DNA from: Lichtheimia corymbifera B2541
Taxonomy: Eukaryota > Mucoromycota > Mucoromycetes > Mucorales > Lichtheimiaceae
Direction: 5' to 3'
Assembly (NCBI GenBank): GCA_000697475.1
Contig: JNEU01000835.1
Span: 62,001 to 126,000 of the forward strand
Length of the DNA: 64,000 nucleotides
The position numbers and the translations under genes were made by a program. Below, in pieces: positions 22,005-33,871 of this stretch; the first letter of the stretch is position 1; each line of letters opens with the position of its first letter. Under the pieces are notes generated by a model, which saw only the letters and a program-made list of their open reading frames with translations, ran no database searches and was not told the origin of the DNA.

Positions 22005-22146
22005 TATCACCCTTCCCAACTCATTAAGATAGCTTGTATTGTTGATGTAGAATGCGTGGAGTGTGAGGTTTATTCTGTTTTCAGGACTGTACAGTATAGT
22101 AGAATGGGATGATACAATAAACAAGCAAAAAGAGAATGAGCGTTTT

Positions 22147-22437
22147 TTACAACATGCTGCCAACGACCTTGTATCCTCGTTCAGCCTTGTTGGACACCTT
22201 TTCTGGAATAGCATCGACGTTTTCAACCTTGACAATCTCCTTGAGCTTGAGAATGAGACCGGCCGAGCTGGGGTTGACAGTATGGTACTTTGTCTGATGC
22301 AATCGATGCAAACCAAGCGTCTTTGCTGCTGCACGGTAGTCTTTTGAAAGACCAATGGTCGATCGTGTCAATGTCACTTTGTAGTACTTTGAGGCGACGG
22401 CGCTGCTGCTGCTAAATAACCGTTGCTGGGAGATCAT
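22147..22437 (-). CDS. MRPL33: Mitochondrial large ribosomal subunit protein uL30m
   Basis: Single exon, 96 residues from ATG at MISQQRLFSSSSAVASK. The Ser/Arg-rich N-terminus is a likely mitochondrial import sequence. The body follows the L30 ferredoxin-like fold: YYKVTLTRSTIGLSKDYRAA, a TLGLHRLHQTKYHTV loop (the universal LGLxKxxxxV region) and GLILKLKEIVKVENV. In yeast the corresponding protein is MRPL33. An ATG 39 codons upstream would give a longer leader, but the import-like sequence starts at MISQQ. The gene converges on the GNAT gene with a gap of about 140 bp. Confidence 0.82.
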   Translation of the reverse strand: MISQQRLFSSSSAVASKYYKVTLTRSTIGLSKDYRAAAKTLGLHRLHQTKYHTVNPSSAGLILKLKEIVKVENVDAIPEKVSNKAERGYKVVGSML

Positions 22438-22743
22438 GTCGAATACAAGTGTAGGAATGGAGTGGAAAACAAAAACAAGAGAGGGGATATTAGCGGAGCA
22501 AAAAGATGTCGATTCTGCCACTCTCCCAGACACGCCCACACACCGAGAGACCACCCAACACTATTGCAATAAACTTTCTTTTGGGATATTCTTGTTATTG
22601 GAAGATGAAATACAAAAAGTTATGAACATGTTGTGATTCTATCCACCCATGATTCTCTCGATCCAGAGCCTTAAAAGTCCCTATACATATGCGTGATTGG
22701 ATATAAGCAATTGAACTGCATATGAGATGGATAATAAAAAAAC

Positions 22744-24714
22744 TTACCAAGCCTGATGCATGTATTTCTGGACGGCAGCAAGTGCCTGGTATCGCACATC
22801 AGAATCCTCATGAGTCATTAACTCCATCACTCGTTGCTTGGCACCGATATCCTGGAGGAATCTATTGGGATCCTTTAGATATGCAATTGCCTTCCTCCCC
22901 CACCTCTCTCATCTGCAATGCTAACCTCTTTCCTGCCTTGGATGCGTATTTGGAGTACTGACCCACATCATTGGCACCAACCGCCAAAATAACTGGACTG
23001 GTGGATGTGCTCAATATACGAGCAAGTGCTCTAAGATACATTGTAAGCGAAGAGAATCTATGCATCTATCCTTTTTCATACCTCAGCAACTGGTAGTTGT
23101 GCTCCTCAAGTCGTGAGTAGTTCTCTTTCCAGAATGCTTCCGATTTATGTGGTGGGGACCATTCGAGCTTGCCTGTTTCAATCTCGGATGCATATTGTTC
23201 AAAGGTGCTATTGAGAGAAAGGACTTAGCGAGATAAGAAATCGGCAACAAAGGATCCGTACTACTCACGTAAGACTCTGGAAATTCTCTTGCAATCGTTC
23301 CTTGACATAGTCGATGTCTTCCAAAATATCTGAATCAGACCATTTGCGACTGCTAAGATTCTCCATAAAGGGCAAAAGCTTGACGACGAGCATTGCAGCA
23401 AGGTTTTCAGCAGGAGCCTTCTCAACAAGGTTCTAATTCAATCGACATAATAACATTAGTGATCTCTTCCAATATCTTTCCTTCCAATGATGATATCTTA
23501 CTCTCAAAGTAGCAACTGCAACACGGATGACCTTTTCCTTGACAGCTGCCTTGGCAATTTCAGTCAGCTTGGGCACAATGTCGTATTGTCTACAAAGGGA
23601 AAAAAGTCAATCACACGATTACTAGCCTTCTATTGTCTCAACTCACCTATTGATGTTGGCAGCAATTTCTCCTTCGAACGTCAATAGCCACAAGCAAAAG
23701 ATGATTTGATACTGCATTTGAGGTGTCACAGAGGGCTTGTCCAGATTCTTGAGAAGTCTACAATCAAATAGGAGGGTCAAACCACCGGTGCACCTTATAT
23801 TATCCATTACTTACTCTTTCATGGCATGGGGTGTTTTCCAGAACGGAATGCGATATTGGCGAACACGGAGAAGTGATTCGATCTCTTGGGTGACAAGATC
23901 CACCACCTCGGGATGCTGACTTCCAAGTTGCTGGATGATCCACTGCCACAATTGCGTTAAATCCAATGCTCCAGGATTGGGAGAAGAGCTATTATCATGT
24001 TAATACGATGCATCCATGATGATGTGAAAGCTATAGCGCACATACCAAGCGAGGATAGTCAAGATCTTGCTAGCTTGTAATTGGGTAAATTCATCATTCA
24101 ACTCCAATGCCCTACACGTATCATGCGTGAGTCGTCATCCTATTTCCCATGTTGCTGACATCTTACTTGAAGAATGGACCATAGGGATATCCTTCACCTT
24201 CGGATGCGACTTGTTGAAAGTATTTGGCATTGTCATCACTGCCTATGGGTGGACATGGATCAATGTGAGTTTTCTTCTTATGAAACGACCACCACGATGG
24301 ATGCTGTTGATCTTTACCAGAGAGAATGGTATCTGTAAGCACGCATACATATTGAACCGTGTCGGGACGAGATAGGTTTTGGAGTAAGTGAAGGATAAGC
24401 GAGGCGTAGGCGGTGCCTTTTTCCTGGACAGCGGCTTGCACTTGCTCGGGAGACTGCTTGTCGATGGCTTTAATGAGCTCGACTTGAGCATGTGTCAACA
24501 GATTGGCGCGTTCATAACCCTGGATGGAGAAGACAATGAGAGACAAAAGAGCACCATGTCAGCAACGTAACCCGAAACACTTGCCCATTCCTGTTCCCCC
24601 TCCCATCCTCACCTCCCATAAAATGGACTTTTGCTTCACTTGGAATGCCTTTTTTTCGAGATAAAGGTTGGATACAAGGGCCAATGGCACTTCGGGCACA
24701 CCGTCGTCTTCCAT
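22744..24714 (-). CDS. VMA13: V-type proton ATPase subunit H
   Basis: Eleven exons can be read in order, from ATG at 24714 (MEDDGVPEVPLALVSNLYLE) to a TAA at 22744. Recognisable parts in order: LSRPDTVQYVCVLTDTILS, AKYFQQ, LTQLWQWIIQQLGS, YRIPFWKTPHAM, VPKLTEIAKAAVKEKVIRVA, then TFEQYASEIETGKLEWSPPH, SEAFWKENYSRLEEHNYQLL, VGANDVGQYSKYASKAGK and VMELMTHEDSDVRYQALAAV. These are the HEAT-repeat body and the C-terminal domain of subunit H, which couples the V1 and V0 sectors and is required for vacuolar acidification. The ending VQKYMHQAW matches the family C-terminus. Total length is about 440 residues. Introns are 45-95 nt. Confidence 0.9.
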
Positions 24715-26591
24715 TTTATGCTGTGAACAAAGAAAAAGTGGAAAAAGAAAGAGATTCTATATGCTGCCAAGGGCGAAACAAGTGCGTGTCGGAACAACTC
24801 AGTTATGTGTGCCCACTTACGCCGCCGCCGACCTGTCACCATGCAGCACACAACCCCAAGATGCAAGCTATGCATCACGTCCCCTACTGCATAATTGATG
24901 TCATCGGATCGATCTACTCTATTGTTGTTCTCTTTTATCATTAAATATCTTTAATACATAGTAGCTATGATTGGATGCTTTAAATGATGGATGAGTTTTA
25001 TAAGTGATGGATGCTGTGCAAGAGCACAAAGAGACTATGCTTTAAGAGTTCTTTGCATTGACAAAAATTGAAGCCTGCAGCATGATGGAATGCACTGATG
25101 CGATGATGAGTCAATCCCATTTCCAGTGCCATATACCCATGTTGTTATGATACATTCTGCTGCTGTTGACTGTTTAGATCCATCTTTATATTCAACGCTT
25201 GCTTTCTCTGATAGCTATAACAAGAATTACAATACATACTTTGTGTGTGGTTGATATGTAGTAGACCTTGAATACTTTCGTAATAAGGACTACACAGCTA
25301 GCTTATTTTAACGCATGTATAGATGTATCTATACTTGGGTGCTTTGAAAGGTGCTTTATGCTTGGTGGGCATTCTATGTATCTTCCCTTCAATGTGACAT
25401 TCCATTGCACGTTGTCCTTGCGATCAACGTTTATCCTCCCACAAAGGGGATGATATTATCTACATATACCTCTGCTATACATATAAAAATGCGTACGGGT
25501 GTTTTCGATTAGGTGCCATCGTATGAGAGTTAAACCTCCTCATCTTGTGGTAACGAAATAGGTATATATATACGTACGCTTAGGCCCATACAACTCGTGC
25601 TACGACCCTTAACATCCAATTAATCTGGTTATCCTACCCGCATCATCTATAAATCTTGTTGCACATAGGCCTATATATTCTCTGGCTACAACATGTGCGT
25701 GTCTCCATCAAGCGGCAGGTAGATAGCCCAACGAGTGTTCAATGCATGGATTATTATCGTGTGTGTACCTGATGCAGATACCCGGAACAATTGAATATAA
25801 AGGAAATACAAGCTGCTGCATGGATTGCATGCCAAATATATACAACCCCTTCTTCTTTCATTTAAGATATATGATGATTGGTGGGGTATATGAGGAGATC
25901 GACATGAGAGCTTATTAGTTCCCCACATGGTAAAAGGTTGTCAGGCAACAAGTAGTAGGAGGAGAGATGATGATGGGTGGATGTGAGGAGGTTCGGGATC
26001 GACACCGACAAGTAAGTGGGTGGATGGAGTAGCACAAATCATCAGCAAGGCGTGTGTAATTGAGAGAAGCACATTCGTGTTGCACGGTTTGTAGCCAACG
26101 TTAATCAAGCCAACTAAAAAGCGATGAAGGGTTGGTCGGGCGTGACCTTAGCCATAATGGGCCGTAAATTTCGTGTAACACGTAACAAAACAAAGAGTGC
26201 CATAACTCCCCAATTTTATGCTCTTATGCTACCACTTTCTTTGTGGATAAAAAAGACTCAACAACGTCCTATGAATGTTTATATATAGTATATCTACATA
26301 TTATTTATCATGGCAACGGGCTATTATGAGTAGATAAAAGTAGTCATTGTAACTAAGCAAGTAGGTGGGATCAAGGAGAGGACCACGCCAGAACCGCCAT
26401 TGATGCTACACAAGGATGAAAACCATATCCACCACGCGGACGACATGGCATCACTCATTATCGGGCAATCAATAACCAACTTATTCCATCTCTCTCTTTT
26501 GTGTGCCTCGCTTTCTTTCTTCTTTCTTTTCTTTTCTTTTTCTTCTTTATCAAAAAACCAACAATATACTTTATACATCTCTATTGACACT
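24715..26591. promoter_or_regulatory. Long divergent intergenic region
   Basis: About 1.9 kb between two divergently read genes, subunit H (-) and the septin-like gene (+). It should contain both promoters. An A/T-rich stretch with TATATATA-type strings occurs at 25560-25575 and 26280-26290. The CT-rich tract at about 26490-26545 immediately precedes the septin ATG. Short frames (25268-25453, 25686-25928) have no domain features. Confidence 0.4.
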
Positions 26592-27820
26592 ATGGCGCCA
26601 CGATCAAGGCGGAACGCAGTATCCCACTTTAATGTCATGGTGGTCGGCTCGGCTGGTGTTGGGAAGACCTCTTTTGTCAAGACGCTTTTAGCTGCCCTGA
26701 AGACGGAGATGCCAAAGGAAAAGCGCGACTCGGCTGTTGGCCCATCAGAAAGTGACATTCGCAAAGACCCGACTCATGGACCATTAAGCAAAACGCTTGC
26801 ACCGTATACAGTGTCTTCCAGCGTTGAGGTCGATGGCGACAAGGTCATGTTGACGGTGATTGACACACCTGGTTTCTATGACGACTTTCGAGTTGACAAG
26901 CAGCTGCATGATATCCTGGGTTATATTGAACACCAGTTTGATTTGACATTGGCAGAGGTGAGTTACAAGAGAGCGAGAACCCCAATGATCCGGGAACCCG
27001 AGATGTTGGTAGCACAGGAAAGACCACACACGGCTGACACGAAAAGCTTGTTGAATCAATGTCATAGGAAAATAAGGTCAAGCGTAATCCTAAAGCATCC
27101 GATACCCAGGTTCATGCTTGTTTGTACTTGCTCGATCCTAGTAAACCAGCTCTTGGTGAATACGACATCCGCATTCTCACTCAATTGTCAAAACGTGTCA
27201 ACGTTATCCCAGTTGTCAGCAAAGCTGATAATCTTACGGCAGCACAGCGTCGTAGACTGAAGCCAAGCATTATTCATGATATCTACACCAAACACAAGAT
27301 ACCCTTGTATGGCATGCCAGAAGATGAACCAGAGGAAGAAGAGGATGAGGAGGGTGGTGACAACAGTGATAATACCAAGGACAACAAGAACGATGGCAAC
27401 AACAACAACAATGTATCGTCAGCAGCGACAGGCTCGTTGGAGGAATTTCTTGATCAATTCGATTATGAAAAAGAGGATGAGGAAACCCAAACATTCATTG
27501 ATTATTTACGGATGGTGCCCTTTACAACGATTGCATATGAGGATGATCCTGACACAGGCGAACCATTGGCTATGAAGGATGGCATCAAAATCGGACGCGA
27601 CTATGGCTGGGTCCAGATCGATTGTCTCTCAGACAAGTTTAGTGATTTTGCTGCACTAAAGACCACGCTCCTCTCATCACACCGCCGTATCCTGCAGTCT
27701 GAAACTATCGAACGTTACTATGAGCAATATCGCACTGAGCGATTACTTGTTAGGCGTGCTACCAAGCTCAAGAGCATGGATGTAGGCAAAAAACTCCTCG
27801 CAGATCTCAACCAGCTTTAA
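26592..27820 (+). CDS. Septin-type GTPase, divergent
   Basis: Exons 26592-26957 and 27068-27820 give 372 residues. GTP-binding motifs are visible: G1 GSAGVGKTSF at residues ~19-28, G3 DTPGFYDD, and G4 SKADNLT (septins have AKAD). The septin-specific order is present: VHACLYLLDPSKPALGEYDIRILTQLSKRVNVIPVVSKAD around the exon join. Septins polymerise into filaments and rings at the cell cortex and septa. This protein is unusual in lacking a C-terminal coiled coil and in carrying an acidic, N/D/E-rich insertion of about 40 residues (roughly residues 205-245) in the second half of the G domain. A late block, GRDYGWVQIDCLSDKFSDF, replaces the usual septin-unique element. The start lies just before the first basic residues and strand. 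Confidence 0.75.
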
Positions 27821-28198
27821 ACATCATCCACCACCACCATCATCCCATTTTTCGTATCCCTGTAATAGTATTAGATATAACCTTTTTTTTGCCATCGCCG
27901 TATATATAAAAACACAGAGTGTTGTAGATCATGGTTAAGAACTTGATATGCAAGTGGTAGTAGAATCGCTCCTCCTTTTCCCATATATGCTACAGTAATA
28001 TTACAATACCATCGGCCTTAAGTTGTCATCGCCCACACCCATTCAACCTCCCCCCCTTTCTTTCCGCAAAGTATCATGTGGCCATCTCGGTCTAGTTTAT
28101 AAGGGAAGCATGGATTCCTCATCCATCGTCAACTTTGTTTTCCTTTTTCTCTTTCTACTACTACTACTACTACTATCATCATTATTATTGATTATCAA
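27821..28198. promoter_or_regulatory. Upstream region of Sho1-like gene
   Basis: About 380 bp, tandem between two + strand genes. It contains a pyrimidine tract and a run of CTA trinucleotides (28157-28175) just before the start codon. No specific binding site was assigned. Confidence 0.35.
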
Positions 28199-29279
28199 AT
28201 GAATAACCTTGCTGCAAATCATGTTCTTTTATTAACCTGTATTCTCACAGCTGTAAGTCAACCATCTCGTTCATGCAAAAATGTGCTTCATTTATTCAAA
28301 CATGGACTTTTTCTCAGGTTGGGTGGATTGTGGCATTTGTTGGATTATGTATCGCCAACGTGTCAGTAAACCCCATTTCGTGGTGGATTGTAGTATATGA
28401 GCTTGCATTAGTTATCTTTGTATGTAGTGTGCTAGGCACAGGTAAAATGACTACGTATAGGTTGGTGGTAAGTGAACGTGCACAATCCGGGGGTTCATCT
28501 CTCTCACTTTTTCACCCTCATGCATGATTATCCTTCATCAGGTGATCGCTTTGGTGGCTATCAGTGTTCCTTATGCAACAGACGAAGTGTCTCGATACAT
28601 TGCAACTCCCCATCCTGCCCTTTCTGTAGCATCGGCAGGATATATTGTCATTCTTGTTTCTCAGGTAAAAGTGTAAAAATAGCATGCATGTAGTAATATG
28701 CAATGGTGGATTAATGTTCATTGTGTATTATAGTTTTCATGGCTCTTCCTTTTGGGGGTACAAAATAATGAATCCTTTGAACCTTTCCAACCACATCACC
28801 AACCAACCTATTCTTATCGCACTCATCCATCTACACCCACAATGACTTATACAACTGACATGGATGTTACTAAATCGGCCACTGCTGCTGCTGCCGCTGC
28901 CGCTGCTGCTTCACCTTATCCAATGATCTATAATCAAGATAACACCGTCTTTGTATCACCGCATGCCGAATACAACATCCCTGTCGTTGCCTTGCACTCT
29001 TGTAAGTACTACAGGTTACCGCGTAGAGGTGGTCATGTCTAATGGTGTTGTAGATGAAGCCAATCCCGATGACCCCAATGAGCTCTCTTTTACAAAGGGT
29101 GAAGTGCTCCACGTGCATGAGCGTAAAGGAAACTGGTGGCAAGCAAGACAAGCCGATGGCACTGTAGGCATGATACCCAGCAATTATGTAAGTTGCCTAG
29201 CAATTGCACCCCACTGCAGACCAATTGATCCCCGTTGTGATGATAGGTGACACCCACCACCACCACCCAACCAATTTAA
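28199..29279 (+). CDS. SHO1: Sho1-type osmosensor (four helices plus SH3 domain)
   Basis: Six exons give about 250 residues. Four membrane helices lie near residues 7-30, 36-60, 68-85 and 95-115, with short loops. A linker with an Ala run and PYPMIYNQDN leads to a C-terminal SH3 domain: VVALHSYEANPDDPNELSF, GEVLHVHERKGNWWQARQ and GMIPSNYV. The ALYxY, WW and PSNYV positions of SH3 are all present. In yeasts and filamentous fungi Sho1 senses osmotic or cell-surface stress and recruits the MAPKK Pbs2 and Cdc42-pathway proteins through its SH3 domain. The last intron (GTAAGT after NY) replaces a readthrough of 20 unrelated residues with VTPTTTTQPI and a TAA at 29279, which better fits the family's short end. 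Both readings are possible. Confidence 0.82.
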
Positions 29280-29352
29280 ACATATACAACATAATCCACA
29301 TGCACAAAGAAAAAGCGGATGTAACAATAATATGCATTAATTTACGCATTCC

Positions 29353-29883
29353 CTATGTCAAGTTCCTGTATACATTTTTTTTGGCTGGCTTGAATAAACC
29401 TTCCCTTGGAGGTGGTCGTTTTGGCTGTTGTTCGTAGCGGGAGGGGTTGCGATCCACGTCCGATTGTCTCCACATACCATCTTCACCACTGGTTTGTTGT
29501 GACATGCGTGAATTGGCAGCACTATATTCGAGCACACCAGGTTCTCCTCTTGACTATTATTATTATTCATAAAGTTTGGGTGTATGAGAAAAAGATCCTT
29601 TCATACAATATTACTTTTGCTGCTGCTTGCTTACCTCTGACTCTTCTCGATCTTCATTTAATTCCTTTTCTGCATCTACGCAGTTGTCGGATGCAACTCG
29701 ACGATCCACCGTTTCACGAGTAGTCCCACAGGTAGAATTCTCGTTAGCCCAAGGCTTGTATTCTTCATGCTCCAAATCAGCAGGTCGTTGTGCCATCCAG
29801 CGAACGTGTTGTGTGCATGATGGAATCAGTGGTTTGCTTTTGATGATGGCACTACTACGTTTAACCAAAGTCAATCGATTCAT
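29353..29883 (-). CDS. Hypothetical protein, probably mitochondrial
   Basis: Two exons join in phase 0 at GTAAGC..TAG (intron roughly 29632-29552), giving about 149 residues. The N-terminus MNRLTLVKRSSAIIKSKP is rich in Arg, Lys and Ser without acidic residues, as in mitochondrial import sequences. The rest is charged and likely disordered. Notable strings are HVRWMAQRPADLEHEEYKPW in exon 1, and in exon 2 a Q/N/S-rich region followed by KRPPPREGLFKPAKKNVYRN. I do not recognise a family. It converges on the Sho1-like gene with a gap of only about 75 bp. The in-frame splice and the lack of competing frames support a real gene. Confidence 0.55.
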
Positions 29884-30111
29884 GGTTTAAAGGAAGAGAA
29901 AGAAAAAGATGGGAAAATAATGTTGTATACACAAGATGAAATCCCATGGTTCGATTGCATGGGGTTTTTATATCCACAGTTTCACTCACTAAAAGTGCTC
30001 ACACACGCACTCACACACACACAAAAGATGTTTGACGTCAAGCTGTCGCAATGCGCGTTTCATGATTGGCTGAAAATGAGGCAGGTATATTTTCTTTCCT
30101 TTTGGGACTAT

Positions 30112-30702
30112 CTAAATTTTAGCCTTGTTGAGGCGGTCCTTGGCGATCAACATCATGTCAGTCATGCCAGTGATAAGCTCCTTTTCTCGGTTGTTGGAAG
30201 CAAGACGTTCCTGGATCACAGGAATGATTTCCTTGCGAGGTCGGCCAGCGACAAACACAACAAACTTGAAGCCATACTTTTGCTCGTATTCCTACATAGT
30301 TGAACGGCATATGAGTATACAACCACCACATCCTCCAACTACTGCCCCGCTTTTACTAACCTCATTCAAACGAGCCAAAGTGGCGTTGATCTCCTCATCT
30401 TCCTTGGACAAGGCGTTTTCGCGCTCACTGTAACCTTGTTCCTTGAGCGACATGGCAGAAAGGTTAGCCTTGCTGGCACCAATACGAGGATGGGCGTTGA
30501 TGACTTCGAGCTTTTCCTCATTGGTCAACTCGTTGCCAAGGCACAAGTTTTGAGCAAAGTCGATGAGTTCAATATAGGACTTGTAGGGGCGAGCAGCCAA
30601 CAAGCGGGATGCAAGAGGAGGAGCAGTCTCAAAGAGAGTGTTAACGGCCTCAATGAAGGCCTCGTTGGAAGCAGTGTTGAGTTGTTCAATGGAGGGCAAC
30701 AT
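30112..30702 (-). CDS. OHCU decarboxylase (uric acid degradation)
   Basis: Exons 30702-30361 and 30291-30112 join in phase 0, giving 173 residues. The enzyme converts 2-oxo-4-hydroxy-4-carboxy-5-ureidoimidazoline to S-allantoin, the last step of urate oxidation, probably in peroxisomes or cytosol. Motifs: LIDFAQNLCLGNELTNEEKLEVINAHPRIGA, where the HPRIG histidine is the expected catalytic residue, then SERENALSKEDEE, and EYEQKYGFKFVVFVAGRPRKEII, where the family has YExxFGxxFVIxxxGR. Length agrees with the family. The C-terminus NKAKI is not a clear PTS1. The permease at 61.8 kb may import allantoate, but the two genes are 31 kb apart and no cluster is implied. Confidence 0.9.
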
Positions 30703-31061
30703 GTTTTGTGAAAGAAGAAAGAGGTGGAAAAGAGTCTCAGATATACCTGACTTTTTGTCTTTTATATAATCCCATCTTTCCCCCGGAAACACCACACATA
30801 CACATACACTCCGCTCAACAACTGGATTTTAAATTTGAGGTATAATCACATTCACCGTATCCATCCGACACAACATCTTTTCATCCCTTCATATGGTTCT
30901 TTCCATCTCCTCACCGCTCCCACATGTGTGCAACCATTGTATATGAACAACCTTTTTTTTCCAATGCAGATGCGTGTGTTTTTGTGTGTGAACATTTTGT
31001 ACATAAAAAAGGACATGGAATGCTTAAATAGACCTTTGCTAGTTGTTGTTCTCAAAAAGGT
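30703..31061. promoter_or_regulatory. Upstream region of OHCU decarboxylase
   Basis: About 360 bp between two minus-strand genes in tandem. It contains the 3' end of the EBP1-like gene and the leader of the decarboxylase. No distinct motif was assigned. Confidence 0.35.
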
Positions 31062-32472
31062 TTACTGCTTGGCAGCAGGAGTCTTCTTTGCCTTCTTCTT
31101 GGAGGTAGCAGACTTCAAGGGAATTTCAAGAATCTTGAGGATTTCCTCATCGGTGACCTTCTTGTCCGACTTGATGATAGAAGAATCGAAACGGGGGTCA
31201 GTAACGACAACGTTGCCGTTCTTGGTGACAAGGACGGTGGTAAGGAATTGAGCGACAACGGCATCCTCACGCTCGTAGACAACATCGTAAGGAAGAACAA
31301 CTTGATGCTTGGCACATTCAACGATACCCATGCGAGCCTTACGCTCATCAGCCATTTGGCGGAGAGAGAAGGGGAAAGCACCAGCCATCTTTTGCAATTC
31401 AGAGAAGACTTGACGGGAGGTAGTCATCTTGAGCTGATACTTGTTCTCGGTCTTTTTGTAGATGGTAGTGCGAGCGTTCAATTGACGGACCTTGCCTTCA
31501 CCGCTAGAGATCAACACATCAAGCACGTAGACCTCGTTCTCAGCGAATTCACAACGTTCGAAATCACGGAGATGGGCTTCGCTGGGGTTGAGGATGATCT
31601 ATAATATATTCATGTATATTATTAGATGATATGTCATACATAAACCATGTTATTTTACCTGCTTCTTGCCATCAGTCTTGTTCTTCAATTGTTGGTGGCT
31701 CAACATGCCTTCGACGGGCTTGGTGTTGTAAGCAGCAGCAATCTTGTCAACAACCTTGGTGATTTCCATGTTCTTGTTACCAGGAGCAACCATGCGGACA
31801 GCAGCTTCCAAAGCAGTGTGAGCAGCTTGAATGACATCAGCCTTGACACCAGTGACAGGGTTCTCAGCGGAAGCACCAACAACAAGAGTGTGAGCAACAA
31901 TGGAACCGAAACCATCGATTTGGACACCAAGTTGGCTGAGGTGGAAAAAACGCAATACGCGTCAATCAATACACATAACACACACGAAAACATCCCTCTC
32001 TACTTACATCTTGGCAACATCGCCAGCCTTCAAAGTGGTAGCGGACTCAGGGTCAGAAGGAAGAGGAGAAAAGTGGGCAACGCAGTTGTTGAGAGAGATA
32101 GAGGTAGGGAAACCAATACCTATATACATACACAACAACATGTCATCAGATCATCCATCCAAGCATTAAACACCACCATCACAACTTACCCTTGGAGATG
32201 TTGCCCTTGGTGTAGATACCCTTGGTGGCTTCAACAATGGCATCATCACCAGCAACGCAAATATCCATAACCTTGGCACCTTCAACGCAAAGCTTGATGA
32301 CCTTGTCAAGGACCTCTGTCAACCATAACCATAATAAGAGCCTGATCCCCCAAGTCATTGGAATGCACATTCACGCGTTATTCTTACTGTTGGCGATTTC
32401 AGCAGCCTCCTTGTACTTGGCAACAACGTTGCTGTCGGCAATGGTGGGAACGACTTCGTTGGTGGCGGACAT
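31062..32472 (-). CDS. EBP1/PA2G4-like protein (metallopeptidase-fold, M24B)
   Basis: Five exons read from ATG at 32472 ([13 protein letters not shown]) to the stop at 31062, about 390 residues. Blocks in order: [101 protein letters not shown], and the long last exon with [21 protein letters not shown] and [19 protein letters not shown]. These match PA2G4/EBP1, a methionine-aminopeptidase-like fold that has lost the metal ligands and binds 60S ribosomal subunits at the exit tunnel. The basic Lys-rich end ([13 protein letters not shown]) is typical. In fungi the relatives are Arx1 and the fission yeast curved-DNA-binding homologue; this one looks closer to EBP1 proper. Confidence 0.87.
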
Positions 32473-33416
32473 GGCTTGTAAAGGAATAAAGACACAGAGG
32501 CTGCTGCTGCTTCACCAGAACAAATTTTTATTTCACCAGTCGCAGTATCATCGGCAAATCAACTCTTCAGCCTCTGGGTCAGCCCGCTGCTACTACTTTG
32601 GTGCATGCTTCCTTCTCAAGCTCAGAAATTTCCTCCCCCATTTCAACTAGATACATGAATACCATATATGAAAACATATATCGACTCGATTATAGGCATG
32701 GCAATGATCAATATAAAATAGCTATGCAAGTTTCATGACAAAAAAAAAAAAAGGATCATTATGCATCTGATCTTACATATACTGCACAGTGAAACTTACC
32801 TTGTGAATTCCCGGATACTTTTACGAAGAGCCACATTGCATTATCATTAAAAAGTTCAACATGGTCCTTATCTATAATATAAAAACCTGCAGCATTCGGA
32901 TTGCTTCTTTGTTCCATGTCAATTGCTTACACAATGAATCATGTCATTGTTGCCTAATTCATGCTCAGGATGTTCATATACTGCAGCAAATGCCTTGAAG
33001 AAAAAGAGAGATAAAGTCAAAATGGATGGATCAGGTGCAACATCGCTTATGAATAGCTGTGACATGCATTTTATCCGATGAGCTGACCTGCCCTGCTCAA
33101 TCTTATCTGGGCCATTCCGAAACGACCAACACGACGGAAACCAAGCATTATTGGTACACACTGCACGATATATGTGTGTCGGAAGAGATAGGAGTTGCAC
33201 ATGTGGTTCTGATACACTACCGAGCAGCAGCAGTGAAATGCACGTAATGTTCTCGTACAGCAAACGTGCATAAATGGTTTTATATGGAAAAAGGCGTAAA
33301 GCTAAGCCGGCAGCATGTCAATATGATATTCTAATTGGTAAAGTTGTTTATCTGATCGCAATTAGAGGGGAGAGGATTGTGGATATATGTTTATGGTATA
33401 TATAGGGTGACAATAT
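32473..33416. other. Intergenic, no supported gene
   Basis: About 940 bp upstream of the EBP1-like gene and downstream of a doubtful small frame. It includes a poly-A tract at about 32741-32752. Short frames (32919-33271) are judged to be spurious. Confidence 0.4.
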
Positions 33417-33770
33417 CTAGTACTTTTCTTCATAACATTGCTCTCGGCTTGAGATCCGACTTAATGGTATAGAAGGCTCTTCTTCTCGCGCGATAATAAA
33501 AGTTGAAGGGTTGTTTACAATCATGACACGTGAAAAGGTGACCCTTGGTTGGCTAGATGATGAGGTGGTAACTCTTTGTGCCTTGCGTTGACGACGCCGG
33601 ATGAACAAGTAGTGCATGGAACAGAAATGCATTGGATATGCTGAAGAGAGGAAAAAGAGCAAAAGACCTATGCAAGTACAGGATGTATTTTGTGGTTGAC
33701 TTTTAAGAATGTGATGGTGGTGCAGAAGCACAAGGGGTCGGCGTGTATGTATAAGCGAGGGGGTGTTCAT
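33417..33770 (-). CDS. Possible small membrane protein, doubtful
   Basis: Open frame of 117 codons with ATG at 33770. A hydrophobic stretch (CIGLLLFFLSSAYPMHFC) is followed immediately by a basic segment (IRRRQRKAQR) and a Ser/Arg/Glu-rich tail, the layout of a single-pass protein with a cytosolic basic stop-transfer. It has no introns and no recognisable family. The frame is isolated in a 1.4-kb gap, so chance cannot be excluded. Confidence 0.3.
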   Translation of the reverse strand: MNTPSLIHTRRPLVLLHHHHILKSQPQNTSCTCIGLLLFFLSSAYPMHFCSMHYLFIRRRQRKAQRVTTSSSSQPRVTFSRVMIVNNPSTFIIAREEEPSIPLSRISSREQCYEEKY

Positions 33771-33871
33771 GCATCTGGATCTCTTTTATTTATACTGCAG
33801 CGTTAAGATATTCGAGCATAACCTAAGCTATGGATGTATACAAACAAATGCACAATGTCCGTTTATCCTTT

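Noticed and set aside
31647..32270. Long + strand frame of 207 codons
   Set aside because: Antisense to exons and introns of the EBP1/PA2G4-like gene, which has clear family motifs.
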